Positions 1 to 6,759 of a DNA stretch of 38,887 nt are shown in pieces. The stretch's first letter is position 1, and each line of letters opens with the position of its first letter. The DNA lies in contig CAMCMZ010000033.1 in assembly GCA_945876185.1 (NCBI GenBank), positions 1 to 38,887 of the forward strand. Reading direction: 5' to 3'. Source of the stretch: Candidatus Kuenenia stuttgartensis. GTDB taxonomy: Bacteria; Planctomycetota; UBA11346. Under the pieces are notes generated by a model. It ran no database searches. It was not told the DNA's origin and saw only the letters and a list, made by a program, of their open reading frames with translations. Made by a program: the position numbers and the translations under genes.

Positions 1-195
1 ACGATGAAGCTCCCCGCAGAGAATTCGACCGTCGGCATCGTCCTCTGCAAACGCAAGAAGCAGGCCATGGTGGAGCTCACCCTGCCCAAGGATGCCAACA
101 TCCACGCCAAGGAATATCAGCTTTACCTGCCGTCGAAGAAGCTGCTGCAAAGCAAACTCCTGGAATGGACGCTGGCGTCGGAGGGGAAGGCGTGA
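1..195 (+). CDS. YhcG/DUF1016-family PDDEXK nuclease, C-terminal fragment
   Basis: The reading frame is open at the window edge, so this is the last 64 residues of a longer protein. The visible part (VGIVLCKRKKQAMVELTL followed by a YQLYLPSKKLLQ stretch) matches the C-terminal end of the DUF1016/YhcG family, where a conserved GIxLC strand belongs to the PDDEXK nuclease fold. These proteins often lie between hsdM and hsdS genes in type I restriction loci, and here an hsdS follows directly. Its stop codon overlaps the GTG start of hsdS (GTGA), which suggests one transcript and translational coupling. The catalytic centre itself may lie partly outside the window. The family call is fairly firm; its biochemical role in such loci is not established. 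Confidence 0.75.
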   Translation, partial: TMKLPAENSTVGIVLCKRKKQAMVELTLPKDANIHAKEYQLYLPSKKLLQSKLLEWTLASEGKA

Positions 196-1328
196 ACATC
201 GAGGCGATTCTGGAGAAATTCGATCTGTTCGCGGCAGCGCCGGGGGCGGTGGAGCGGTTGCGGGAGGTGGTGTTGGAGTTGGCGGTGCGGGGAAAACTCG
301 TTCTACAGGACATTGCAGACGAGCCTGCCTCGGAACTGCTAAAAAGAGTTCTTGCTGAAAAGAGCCGCCAAGCGGGCCGCGATGAACGAATGACTTCAGA
401 TCCAGGCCAAACTCCAAACAATGAACAATTTGAAGTCCCAGTTAACTGGGTGTGGATTGGCGCTACAACCCCTGCAGCCATAGTATCAGACCAAGGCAAA
501 AAGGTTCAAACCAAGGATATTCTTAATACTGGGAAATTTCCAGTGGTTGACCAGGGAAAGATGTTCATTCGCGGGTTCTGCGATGACTCCGAAAAGGTTA
601 TTAGCGCAGTCGAACCGATCGTCCTATTTGGCGATCACACTCGGGAAACGAAGTTTATCGACTTCGATTTCGTTGTCGGAGCAGACGGCGTGAAGTTGTT
701 AAAGCCAATTTTTATCAACCCGCGCTTTTATTTCTTGACGCTCCGTTGGCTGCCACTGGAAAGCAGGGGATATGCCCGACATTTTAAGTTATTGAAAGCT
801 GCAAGGATTCCCCTCCCGCCTCTTGCCGAGCAACGTCGCATCGTTGCCAAAGTCGACCACCTCATGTCCCTGGTCGACCGCTACGAATCCCAACTCACCA
901 CCGCCCGCGTCACCGCCGCCCGCCTGCTCGACGCCCTGGTGGCCGAACTCACCGGCACCTCCCGGGAGCGCCGGGCACCAGCCCGGCAGGTGGTAGCCGC
1001 AGAGTCCCGGGCGATGGATGAACAGGGCAGTCTGTCGGTAACGGTCCCTACCGAGACCATTGAGCCAAGCCGGGCTGGTGCCCGGCGCTCCCAGGAATCG
1101 CCAAGCCGGGCTGGTGCCCGGCGCTCCCAGGGCGATCCCGACCTTCTCGCCCTCCTGCGCGAACGCGGCAGCCTCTCCAGCAGCGAGGCCCAAGCCGCGA
1201 CCGGCCTCGACCCCGCCACCCTGCGCGGCCTGTTCAAGACCCTGATCGACCAGGGCCTGGCCCGTACCGAGGGCCAGCGGCGCGGCATGCGCTATCTCCC
1301 CACCGCCAAGGCCGCCCATGCCGAATGA
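192..1328 (+). CDS. hsdS: Type I restriction specificity subunit HsdS, single-TRD, with C-terminal winged-helix-like tail
   Basis: DNA-recognition subunit of a type I restriction-modification system, 378 aa from the GTG at 192. I chose this start because it overlaps the previous stop (GTGA) and follows a GGGGAAGG ribosome-binding stretch. Residues 1-40 hold the usual opening (FAAAPGAVERLREVVLELAVRGKL). Residues about 45-210 form one target-recognition domain. Then comes the conserved region LPPLAEQRRIVAKVDHLM with its coiled coil. A full HsdS has two TRDs and is commonly 400 aa or more, so this looks like a half-subunit that would act as a dimer. A low-complexity linker follows, carrying a 12-residue tandem encoded by REP-like DNA. 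The tail (about 55 residues, LLALLRERGSLSSSEAQAAT onward) looks like a winged helix. The TRD-coding stretch (about 300-820) is visibly richer in A+T than its neighbours, which fits TRD exchange by transfer. Confidence 0.85.
   Translation: MNIEAILEKFDLFAAAPGAVERLREVVLELAVRGKLVLQDIADEPASELLKRVLAEKSRQAGRDERMTSDPGQTPNNEQFEVPVNWVWIGATTPAAIVSDQGKKVQTKDILNTGKFPVVDQGKMFIRGFCDDSEKVISAVEPIVLFGDHTRETKFIDFDFVVGADGVKLLKPIFINPRFYFLTLRWLPLESRGYARHFKLLKAARIPLPPLAEQRRIVAKVDHLMSLVDRYESQLTTARVTAARLLDALVAELTGTSRERRAPARQVVAAESRAMDEQGSLSVTVPTETIEPSRAGARRSQESPSRAGARRSQGDPDLLALLRERGSLSSSEAQAATGLDPATLRGLFKTLIDQGLARTEGQRRGMRYLPTAKAAHAE
964..987 (+). repeat. REP-like palindrome inside hsdS (forward copy)
   Basis: A 24-bp unit: head GGGAGCGC running into the hairpin CCGGGC-acca-GCCCGG. 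It has two exact inverted copies at 1069-1092 and 1105-1128. The head plus hairpin layout matches the REP pattern (a GGAG-type tetranucleotide 5' of a palindrome). It is translated here as part of RERRAPAR. Confidence 0.8.
1069..1128 (-). repeat. Two REP-like palindromes in direct tandem inside hsdS
   Basis: Exact inverse copies of the 964-987 unit lie at 1069-1092 and 1105-1128. The longer repeated block (CCAAGCC through CTCCCAGG) recurs with a 36-bp period, exactly 12 codons, so the frame is kept. It encodes PSRAGARRSQ twice. Together with 964-987 this forms a REPIN-like inverted pair plus one extra copy, within the linker between the HsdS coiled coil and its winged-helix tail. Confidence 0.8.
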
Positions 1329-1392
1329 CGGGTGCGGTTGATCACTTCCGGTTGCGGCGTACATGGCTGGTCCCACCCAGGAGCCATTTCCC

Positions 1393-3939
1393 ATGCCTGA
1401 CCGTGCCTTGACACAGATCGACCTAGGCGACCTCGGACGGTTCACTGACACCCCGGCCAGTTTTGCGATCACCTCGCCCGATCTGCCGACGGGTTGGGAC
1501 TACATCTACGAGAACCGCCAGGTCCTGCTCCGGCTCGATCAGCATGGCATGGCCTATGCCGGCGCCTTTCCCCCGAGCGACATCGTCCTGTTCATGCGCG
1601 ACCGCAATGAACGCGCCTCGGTGTGGCCGGTCTGGCTGCGTTCGTCGCGTTTCGGGGCCGGGCTGATCAGCAACACCTTCCGGCCCTGCCCAGGTGAGGC
1701 CGATCCGGCGGCGCGGCCGGCGGTCTTCCGCATCGATTTCACGCCTGAGCTGGCGCGCTACACGATTGAGCATCGTGGGGTGCGTTGCGTGACCGAGATC
1801 ATGGTCCCGCAGGATGCGCCGGCGATCTGCCAGCGTGTGACCATCACCAACCTGGGGACTGATCCCTTGCAGCTCTCCGCCTTCCCGGCGCTGCGGCATT
1901 TTTCGCAATGGGGGACGATGGCGGCGTGGGACAAGCCGGAATGGTACACCCGCACCGCGTTTGGACGCGCTGCCGACGGCACGCCCGGGTTTTCCACCCA
2001 CGTGACCAGCCCGACCTGCAAGGCGCGCGACCGCCGAGCCACCGTGCTGTGGTCGAGCCCAGAGGATCTCATCGCTGCGGAAGTCAGCCTGGAGCGTTTC
2101 ATCGGCCAGGGATCCTGCGTCCATCCCGAGGCCCCCGTGCGTGGCGGTCTGCGCCTGGACGCTGCCGCCGCCGCGCCCTGGGGCACGTACACCGACGACA
2201 ACAACTTGTTCGCCTATCCACAATGCTGCGCCCTGGAATACCGGCTGGATCTGGCGCCGGGTGAAAGCCGCGCGATCCGCCAGGTCTTCGCCTGGCTGCC
2301 GACCACGGCGGCCGGACTGCTGCCACCCGCCGCCGAGGCGCTGGCCCTGGCGCGCTGGCTCGATCCGGCGGTGTTCGATCGCGAGGTTGCCGGTCGGCGG
2401 CAGCAATTCGCGGCGGTCCGGGCGGTGCGCACCCTGCGCTCGCCCGAGCCCGCGCTCGATCGCTTCGCCAGCGAATGGCTGCCGTTGCAGCTCCAATGGG
2501 CTTGTTCACTTGATCGCGGCTGGCCCACCGGCATGCGAGGCGGGCGCGACGCCGCCAACGATTTCGCCGCGTTGGCACCCTACGATCCCGCCTTCGTGCG
2601 CGAGATGATCCGTACCGAATTGTCCTGCCAGCGGCCGGACGGCTGGGTGCCCCGGCATTTTTCCGCCCGGGGCCACGCCGGGCGCGAACGCGACACGCGC
2701 CAGCCCACCGACGCCGGCGCGGTGGTGCTGGAGATGGTCCACGCCTACCTCTGCCAGACCCGCGACTGGGTGCTGCTCGACCAGCCGTTGCCGTGGCTTG
2801 ATCGTCCGGCCGACGAAACCGCAACCGTGCTGGAGCACGTCCTGCGCATCGTCGCCTACTACCGCGAGCCCCAGAACCTGGGGGAACACGGCCTGTGCAA
2901 GCTGCGCGAAGGCGGCTGGCTCGATTCGCTCAACCAAGCTGGGCTGCGCGGCCGGGGCGAAGACGTGATGCTGACCTGCCAGGTGGTGTACGGGTTGGCC
3001 CTGGTCGACGAGATCCTCGCCGGCGCGGCTGCCGCCGGGATGCGGTTGGCCGGGGCGGATCGTGCCGGGTTCACGGCCTTCGCCGCGGCCCTGACCGGCG
3101 CGGTGCGACAGCAGGCCTTCAATGCCGGCGGCTGGTTCAGCGGCTTTTTCAACGACGAGGGCCGCTGGCTGTTCTCTGAGCGCGATCCCGATGGCGAGGC
3201 GCGCCTCTACGGCCCGGCGAACTACTGGGCGGTGATCAGCGGTGTGGCCAGGGCGGATCTTGAGCCGGCCGCACTCGCGGTGGCCGAGCGGCTGCGCTGC
3301 CCGGATGGCTTCCTGCTCCACCATCCTGGATTCAGCCACGATTTCTTCACCTGCGGCGGCCGCATGACCAGCGGCGACTCGCCCGACGGGCGCAGCGAGC
3401 ACCACAATCCCTACAACCACGGCAGCCATGGTTTTCTCGCCCGCGCCGCCGCCGTGGCCGGGCGCGGCGATCTGCTCCTGGAATCGCTGGTCGCCCTGCT
3501 GCCCTATGATCAGGAACGCCACCCGGTCGGCACCTCGCTGCGCGCGCCCTATGCGGTGGTCAACGTCTGGGAGGACATCCCCGGTTTCCGCCGCCGCGCC
3601 AAGGACACCTTCCTGACCGGGTCGACCGCCTACGGCGTTCGCATCGTCTTCGAATGGATGCTCGGCATCCGTCCGACCTGGGACGGCCTGATCATCGATC
3701 CCTGCTTGCCGCCGCCCTGGCCGGGGGCCGAGGTCGAGTTCATTCACCTCGGCCGCCGCGCGACCCTGCGGGTGAGCAATCGCAGCGGGCGCGGAGTCGG
3801 GGTGGTCGACCTCAGGGTCGATGGCCGAGTGGTCGAACGCAGCCGGACGGATCCCACCAGCCGCCGCACGGTGCGGATCATCGACGATGCCGGCTGGTCG
3901 GTTGCGTCCGCCCCGGTGGTCATCGAGGCCTGGGTCTGA
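1393..3939 (+). CDS. GH94-like glycoside phosphorylase
   Basis: Predicted cytoplasmic enzyme of the cellobiose/chitobiose phosphorylase type (GH94), which cleaves or makes a beta-glycosidic bond with phosphate; 848 aa, near the family's usual size. The N-terminal third is a beta-sandwich-like region. It is followed by an (alpha/alpha)6-type domain with PTGMRGGRDAANDF, then GGWLDSLN, where Asp511 aligns with the general acid of the family's GDWND motif. Near the end come TGSTAYG and LGIRPTWDGLIIDPCLP, which are typical of the family C-terminus. I chose ATG 1393 because AGGAG precedes it by about 9 nt; an ATG at 1363 lacks such a site. It ends 15 bp before the convergent sigma-factor gene. Substrate cannot be told from the sequence, and the departure from GDWND leaves open a different specificity or a hydrolase. 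Confidence 0.75.
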   Translation: MPDRALTQIDLGDLGRFTDTPASFAITSPDLPTGWDYIYENRQVLLRLDQHGMAYAGAFPPSDIVLFMRDRNERASVWPVWLRSSRFGAGLISNTFRPCPGEADPAARPAVFRIDFTPELARYTIEHRGVRCVTEIMVPQDAPAICQRVTITNLGTDPLQLSAFPALRHFSQWGTMAAWDKPEWYTRTAFGRAADGTPGFSTHVTSPTCKARDRRATVLWSSPEDLIAAEVSLERFIGQGSCVHPEAPVRGGLRLDAAAAAPWGTYTDDNNLFAYPQCCALEYRLDLAPGESRAIRQVFAWLPTTAAGLLPPAAEALALARWLDPAVFDREVAGRRQQFAAVRAVRTLRSPEPALDRFASEWLPLQLQWACSLDRGWPTGMRGGRDAANDFAALAPYDPAFVREMIRTELSCQRPDGWVPRHFSARGHAGRERDTRQPTDAGAVVLEMVHAYLCQTRDWVLLDQPLPWLDRPADETATVLEHVLRIVAYYREPQNLGEHGLCKLREGGWLDSLNQAGLRGRGEDVMLTCQVVYGLALVDEILAGAAAAGMRLAGADRAGFTAFAAALTGAVRQQAFNAGGWFSGFFNDEGRWLFSERDPDGEARLYGPANYWAVISGVARADLEPAALAVAERLRCPDGFLLHHPGFSHDFFTCGGRMTSGDSPDGRSEHHNPYNHGSHGFLARAAAVAGRGDLLLESLVALLPYDQERHPVGTSLRAPYAVVNVWEDIPGFRRRAKDTFLTGSTAYGVRIVFEWMLGIRPTWDGLIIDPCLPPPWPGAEVEFIHLGRRATLRVSNRSGRGVGVVDLRVDGRVVERSRTDPTSRRTVRIIDDAGWSVASAPVVIEAWV

Positions 3940-3954
3940 TCCGCCCGCAGCCGA

Positions 3955-4569
3955 CTATAGCAAGTTCTCGCCGTTTTCCCCAGCGACCTGCGACAGTTCA
4001 TGGCGCATGCGGCGCAGGGCGTGGAACATCCGGCTGCGCAGGGTGCCGAGGCTGATACCGCCGAGGATCACCGAGGCGTCCTCGTAGGTCAGGCCCTGGA
4101 AGACGATGAGTTCGATGATCTCGCGGTTGCTCAGGGGCAGATTGGCCACGGCTTTCGCCAGATGTTCGCTGGCCTCGCGGCGGGACAGGCGGTCTTCGAT
4201 CGGTTCGTTGACGGCGCTGGTGTTGGAGGCGATCGAGTTGCCGGCTTCACCGTGCTCGATGTCGGTGAAATTGACCATCATCTTGCGGCGGTGCGACTGC
4301 AGGTAGTCGATCGCGGCGTTGCGGGCGATGGTGTAGAACCAGGTCGAGAACCGCCGCTGGGTGTCGAAACGGTCGACGTGCTCGAAGACGCGTATGAACA
4401 CGTCCTGGGCGATGCAGGCGCTTTGCTCGTAGTTGCGGGTGATCTGGTAGATGTAGGCCAGGATCGGCCGCTGGTAGCGCTGGTAGAGCTTCTCGAAGGC
4501 CGCGTAGTCGCCGGTCTGGCAGCGGGCTGCCAACTGCTCGTCGGACGCTTCACCTGCCGGCGGCAACAT
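3955..4569 (-). CDS. ECF-type RNA polymerase sigma factor
   Basis: 204-aa sigma-70 family regulator of the extracytoplasmic-function type. Region 2 is seen at residues about 25-95 (AFEKLYQRYQRPILAYIYQI, then RFSTWFYTIARNAAIDYLQ), which binds core polymerase and the -10 element. Region 4 is at about 140-195 (LPLSNREIIELIVFQGLTYE, then LGTLRSRMFHALRRMR), the -35-binding helix-turn-helix. AAGG lies about 8 nt before the ATG at 4569. No anti-sigma gene is adjacent; the upstream gene on the same strand (4609-5547) ends 39 bp away. The last residues overlap no other gene, but the stop faces the phosphorylase gene end-to-end. The regulon is unknown. Confidence 0.92.
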   Translation of the reverse strand: MLPPAGEASDEQLAARCQTGDYAAFEKLYQRYQRPILAYIYQITRNYEQSACIAQDVFIRVFEHVDRFDTQRRFSTWFYTIARNAAIDYLQSHRRKMMVNFTDIEHGEAGNSIASNTSAVNEPIEDRLSRREASEHLAKAVANLPLSNREIIELIVFQGLTYEDASVILGGISLGTLRSRMFHALRRMRHELSQVAGENGENLL

Positions 4570-4608
4570 GGTGGGAACCTTAGGCCACGGCCTGGGGCTT
4601 CCAAGCGC

Positions 4609-5547
4609 TCACAGAGCGCCCGCCCGCAGCTTCACCTCGATCACCAGGCCATCACCGGGGCGCACTGGTTCGCGGAAGGCGATGCGGTTGCTGGCAGTGA
4701 TGCGCGGCAGACCGCCCTCTTCGGCCAGTTCCAGACCACGCACGTCGAGCACCGCGCCGCCGTCGGGCCGGGTGATGCTGCCGTCGGCAATGACCGGGCC
4801 GGTCAGGCCGAACCGGCGCTTGGCGAGCCAGGTCGCATCGGCGATCGCCAGCCACTGGGTGACGCCCATCATCAGCGGGGCGCCGGGGAAATGGCCGGGC
4901 ACGAAGGGATGGTCGGTCGGGTAGGTGTAGGCGCAGCGCAGCGTGCCGGTCGTCGCATCAGCCCCGAGCACCCGGTCGACGTAGCGCTGCGAGCGCGGCT
5001 TGAAGGCGAACAGTGCCGGATCGACCGGTTCGCCGCCCGGATCGGCGGCGAACGGGCGCACCGGGAAGGCGCAGATGTCGGCCATCTTCGCGGTGCCGGA
5101 CATGACCTCGGCGCTGAAGACTTCGGCCCCGTCGACCGTGGCGTTGGTGGAAAAGACCGTGAAATCGCTGCGCTGGCGCGTGATCTTGGAATATCCCAGC
5201 ATCTCGCCGGCGAACGGCGCGGGATGCTTCATGGTCAGGCGTGACATCATGCTGAACACCGCGACGTGGCCCTGGGCGTTGAGCTTCTCGGTCAGGAGCG
5301 GGATGCCGGTCAGGGCCAGCAGTTCGGAAATGAACGGCTCGATCCAGATCCTCCCGCGCTGTCCATCGGCGTTGACTGCACCGTCGCGGGAGAAGATCCC
5401 CCGGCCGCGCGGATCTTCGGCGCCAATGCGGGTGCGCGAGGTCGCGGTCACCCGGTCGTCGGCGAGTTCGATCACGTCCGGGATCAGATTCGCCCCCCGA
5501 TGCGGAACCCAGTTGGCGAGGGCGTGATGGTCGAGGATGGTCGGCAT
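4609..5547 (-). CDS. FabZ/FabA-like double-hotdog protein, probably lacking one catalytic residue
   Basis: 312-aa protein made of two hotdog-fold halves. The N-terminal half opens with a FabZ-like VPHRGANLIPDV segment; the C-terminal half carries GHFPGAPLMMGV, the HFPG active-site loop of 3-hydroxyacyl-ACP dehydratases (FabZ, FabA). In FabZ this loop is followed four residues later by a catalytic Glu (GVLILEAM); here the aligned position is Leu (GVTQWLAI). A Glu does occur in the equivalent region of the first half (FISELLALTG). The active site could therefore be built from both halves, or the protein could be a non-dehydratase binding thioesters. It lies between purN and the sigma-factor gene on the same strand. 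No polyketide or other fatty-acid genes are nearby, so the pathway is unknown. Confidence 0.6.
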   Translation of the reverse strand: MPTILDHHALANWVPHRGANLIPDVIELADDRVTATSRTRIGAEDPRGRGIFSRDGAVNADGQRGRIWIEPFISELLALTGIPLLTEKLNAQGHVAVFSMMSRLTMKHPAPFAGEMLGYSKITRQRSDFTVFSTNATVDGAEVFSAEVMSGTAKMADICAFPVRPFAADPGGEPVDPALFAFKPRSQRYVDRVLGADATTGTLRCAYTYPTDHPFVPGHFPGAPLMMGVTQWLAIADATWLAKRRFGLTGPVIADGSITRPDGGAVLDVRGLELAEEGGLPRITASNRIAFREPVRPGDGLVIEVKLRAGAL

Positions 5548-5614
5548 GGAGGATCGCTGGTTGGAGGGGGTCGGGACGATGGAGTCGAAGTCGGGATGAT
5601 GGCGTGGATGCGGA

Positions 5615-6193
5615 TCAGCCAGGATCAGCGCGGAGGCGTTCAGCCAGGACGCGGGGGAAGAGTTCGCGTTCGGCCGCCTGCACCCGGGCGGCGAGGGTGT
5701 CGGGCGTGTCGCCCGGGTGCACCGGCACCCGCGCCTGGGCGAGCATCGGCCCGCTGTCGTAGTCGCCCGCCATCACATGCACCGTGCAGCCGCTCTCACG
5801 CTCGCCGGCGGCGAGCACGGCCTCGTGGACGTGGTGGCCGTACATGCCCTTGCCGCCGAACTTCGGCAGCAGGCTGGGGTGGATGTTGAGTGCGCGACCC
5901 GCGAAATCGCTAGGCGGATCCCAGTATTTCAGCCAGCCGCAGGCGGCGACCCAGCGCGCGCCGTGTTGGCGCAGCGCGGCGGTGACCTCGTCGGATCGGC
6001 TTGCGATCAGATGCGGGTGCCCGAATCCGGCGGCGCGCGTCAGGCCCAGGATCCCCGGCTTGCTGCCGATGACCACGGCGATCTCGGCTGGCAGACTGCC
6101 GGCGCGGATGTGGTCGACCAGGTTGGCGTAGGTGGTGCCAGAACCGGAGAGCAGGATGCCGAGGCGGGCCGGGACACGGGGGCGATCAGGCAT
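5615..6193 (-). CDS. purN: Phosphoribosylglycinamide formyltransferase
   Basis: 192-aa enzyme that transfers a formyl group from 10-formyltetrahydrofolate to GAR in step three of purine synthesis. The N-terminus holds the GSGTT phosphate-binding loop (LGILLSGSGTTYANLVDH). LNIHPSLLPKFGGKGMYG carries the catalytic Asn and His, and DYDSGPML carries the catalytic Asp. The length is close to the usual 190-215. A REP pair fills the gap upstream (6239-6306), so it may not be cotranscribed with the GIY-YIG gene. purC lies about 16 kb away in this window on the other strand. Confidence 0.95.
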   Translation of the reverse strand: MPDRPRVPARLGILLSGSGTTYANLVDHIRAGSLPAEIAVVIGSKPGILGLTRAAGFGHPHLIASRSDEVTAALRQHGARWVAACGWLKYWDPPSDFAGRALNIHPSLLPKFGGKGMYGHHVHEAVLAAGERESGCTVHVMAGDYDSGPMLAQARVPVHPGDTPDTLAARVQAAERELFPRVLAERLRADPG

Positions 6194-6238
6194 GAGGGCG
6201 CGCAGGCGACCGATCCGGTCGGCGTCGTCAAGCGTGGG

Positions 6239-6306
6239 CCTGGGAGCGCGCGGCTCCGCCGCGCTCGAACGGTCAAGAAAGCGCCGCGGAGCGGCGCGCT
6301 CCCAGG
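6239..6306. repeat. REPIN-like pair of inverted REP palindromes
   Basis: Two arms begin with CCTGGGAGCGCGC and face each other (left arm from 6239, right arm ending 6306), separated by about 10 nt. Each arm is itself a hairpin with loop TCC. The left stem reads GCGGC-tcc-GCCGC and the right, read inward, GCCGC-tcc-GCGGC, so the arms differ by paired changes that keep both stems intact. It lies in the gap between the GIY-YIG gene stop and the purN start. Confidence 0.8.
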
Positions 6307-6349
6307 GACGAGCATTGATGCCTCGTATCCCTCACCTACCAACAATTGA

Positions 6350-6754
6350 TCAGGCGGAGGCGTTCTTCCGTGCCGCAGGAATCTCCGTGGCGATGGCCAG
6401 CAGCGCCCGCACCAGGCGTCGTCGCTGCGTCGTCGCCGGACCGATCAGGACCAGCTTGTCGCCACGCGACAGGCGCTTGAGCCGGGCTTCCAGCCGGTGC
6501 GCGGCGCGCTTGGCGAGCGCACGCGAAGCCCAGGCAAGTTCCACCGGCAAACGGCTACGGGTGTAGCGCGCCCCGCGTCCGGCCTGGTGCGCGGCAGTGC
6601 GGCGCGCGAGATCATTGGTCACGCCGGCGTACAGACTGCCATCCGCGCAGCGCAGCAGGTAGGCCCGCCAGGGATCAGGTGGCCCGTTTCCTTTTTTTTC
6701 CGTCACGCTGCCTGTCACGCTGCCTGTCACGCTGCCTGTCACGCCGCCTGTCAC
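6350..6754 (-). CDS. GIY-YIG domain protein (YhbQ/UPF0213-like)
   Basis: 134-aa protein with a GIY-YIG nuclease-type domain: WRAYLLRCADGSLYAGVTND holds the GIY- and YIG-equivalent strands, followed by the conserved Arg (LARRTAAHQAG) and a GARYTRSRLPVELAW segment. Single-domain YhbQ-like members have unclear cellular roles. The first 18 residues come from a 12-bp DNA tandem giving repeated V-T-G-S, so the exact GTG start is ambiguous; the one at 6754 is the most upstream. Residues 19-20 lie on an eight-base A tract. Only 5 bp separate it from the stop of the coiled-coil gene upstream, which indicates an operon. Confidence 0.85.
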   Translation of the reverse strand: MTGGVTGSVTGSVTGSVTEKKGNGPPDPWRAYLLRCADGSLYAGVTNDLARRTAAHQAGRGARYTRSRLPVELAWASRALAKRAAHRLEARLKRLSRGDKLVLIGPATTQRRRLVRALLAIATEIPAARKNASA

Positions 6755-6755
6755 G
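6702..6755. repeat. 12-bp tandem repeat over the start of the GIY-YIG gene
   Basis: Four full copies plus part of a fifth of GTCACGCTGCCT (one copy has CCG for CTG). On the coding (minus) strand each unit contains AGGCAGC-GTG, that is a purine-rich AGG followed by an in-frame GTG, so each copy could serve as a start site. Confidence 0.9.
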
Positions 6756-6759
6756 TCGG

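Noticed and set aside
2506..3747. Minus-strand ORF (413 aa) opposite the phosphorylase
   Set aside because: Antisense shadow without motifs or a start context.
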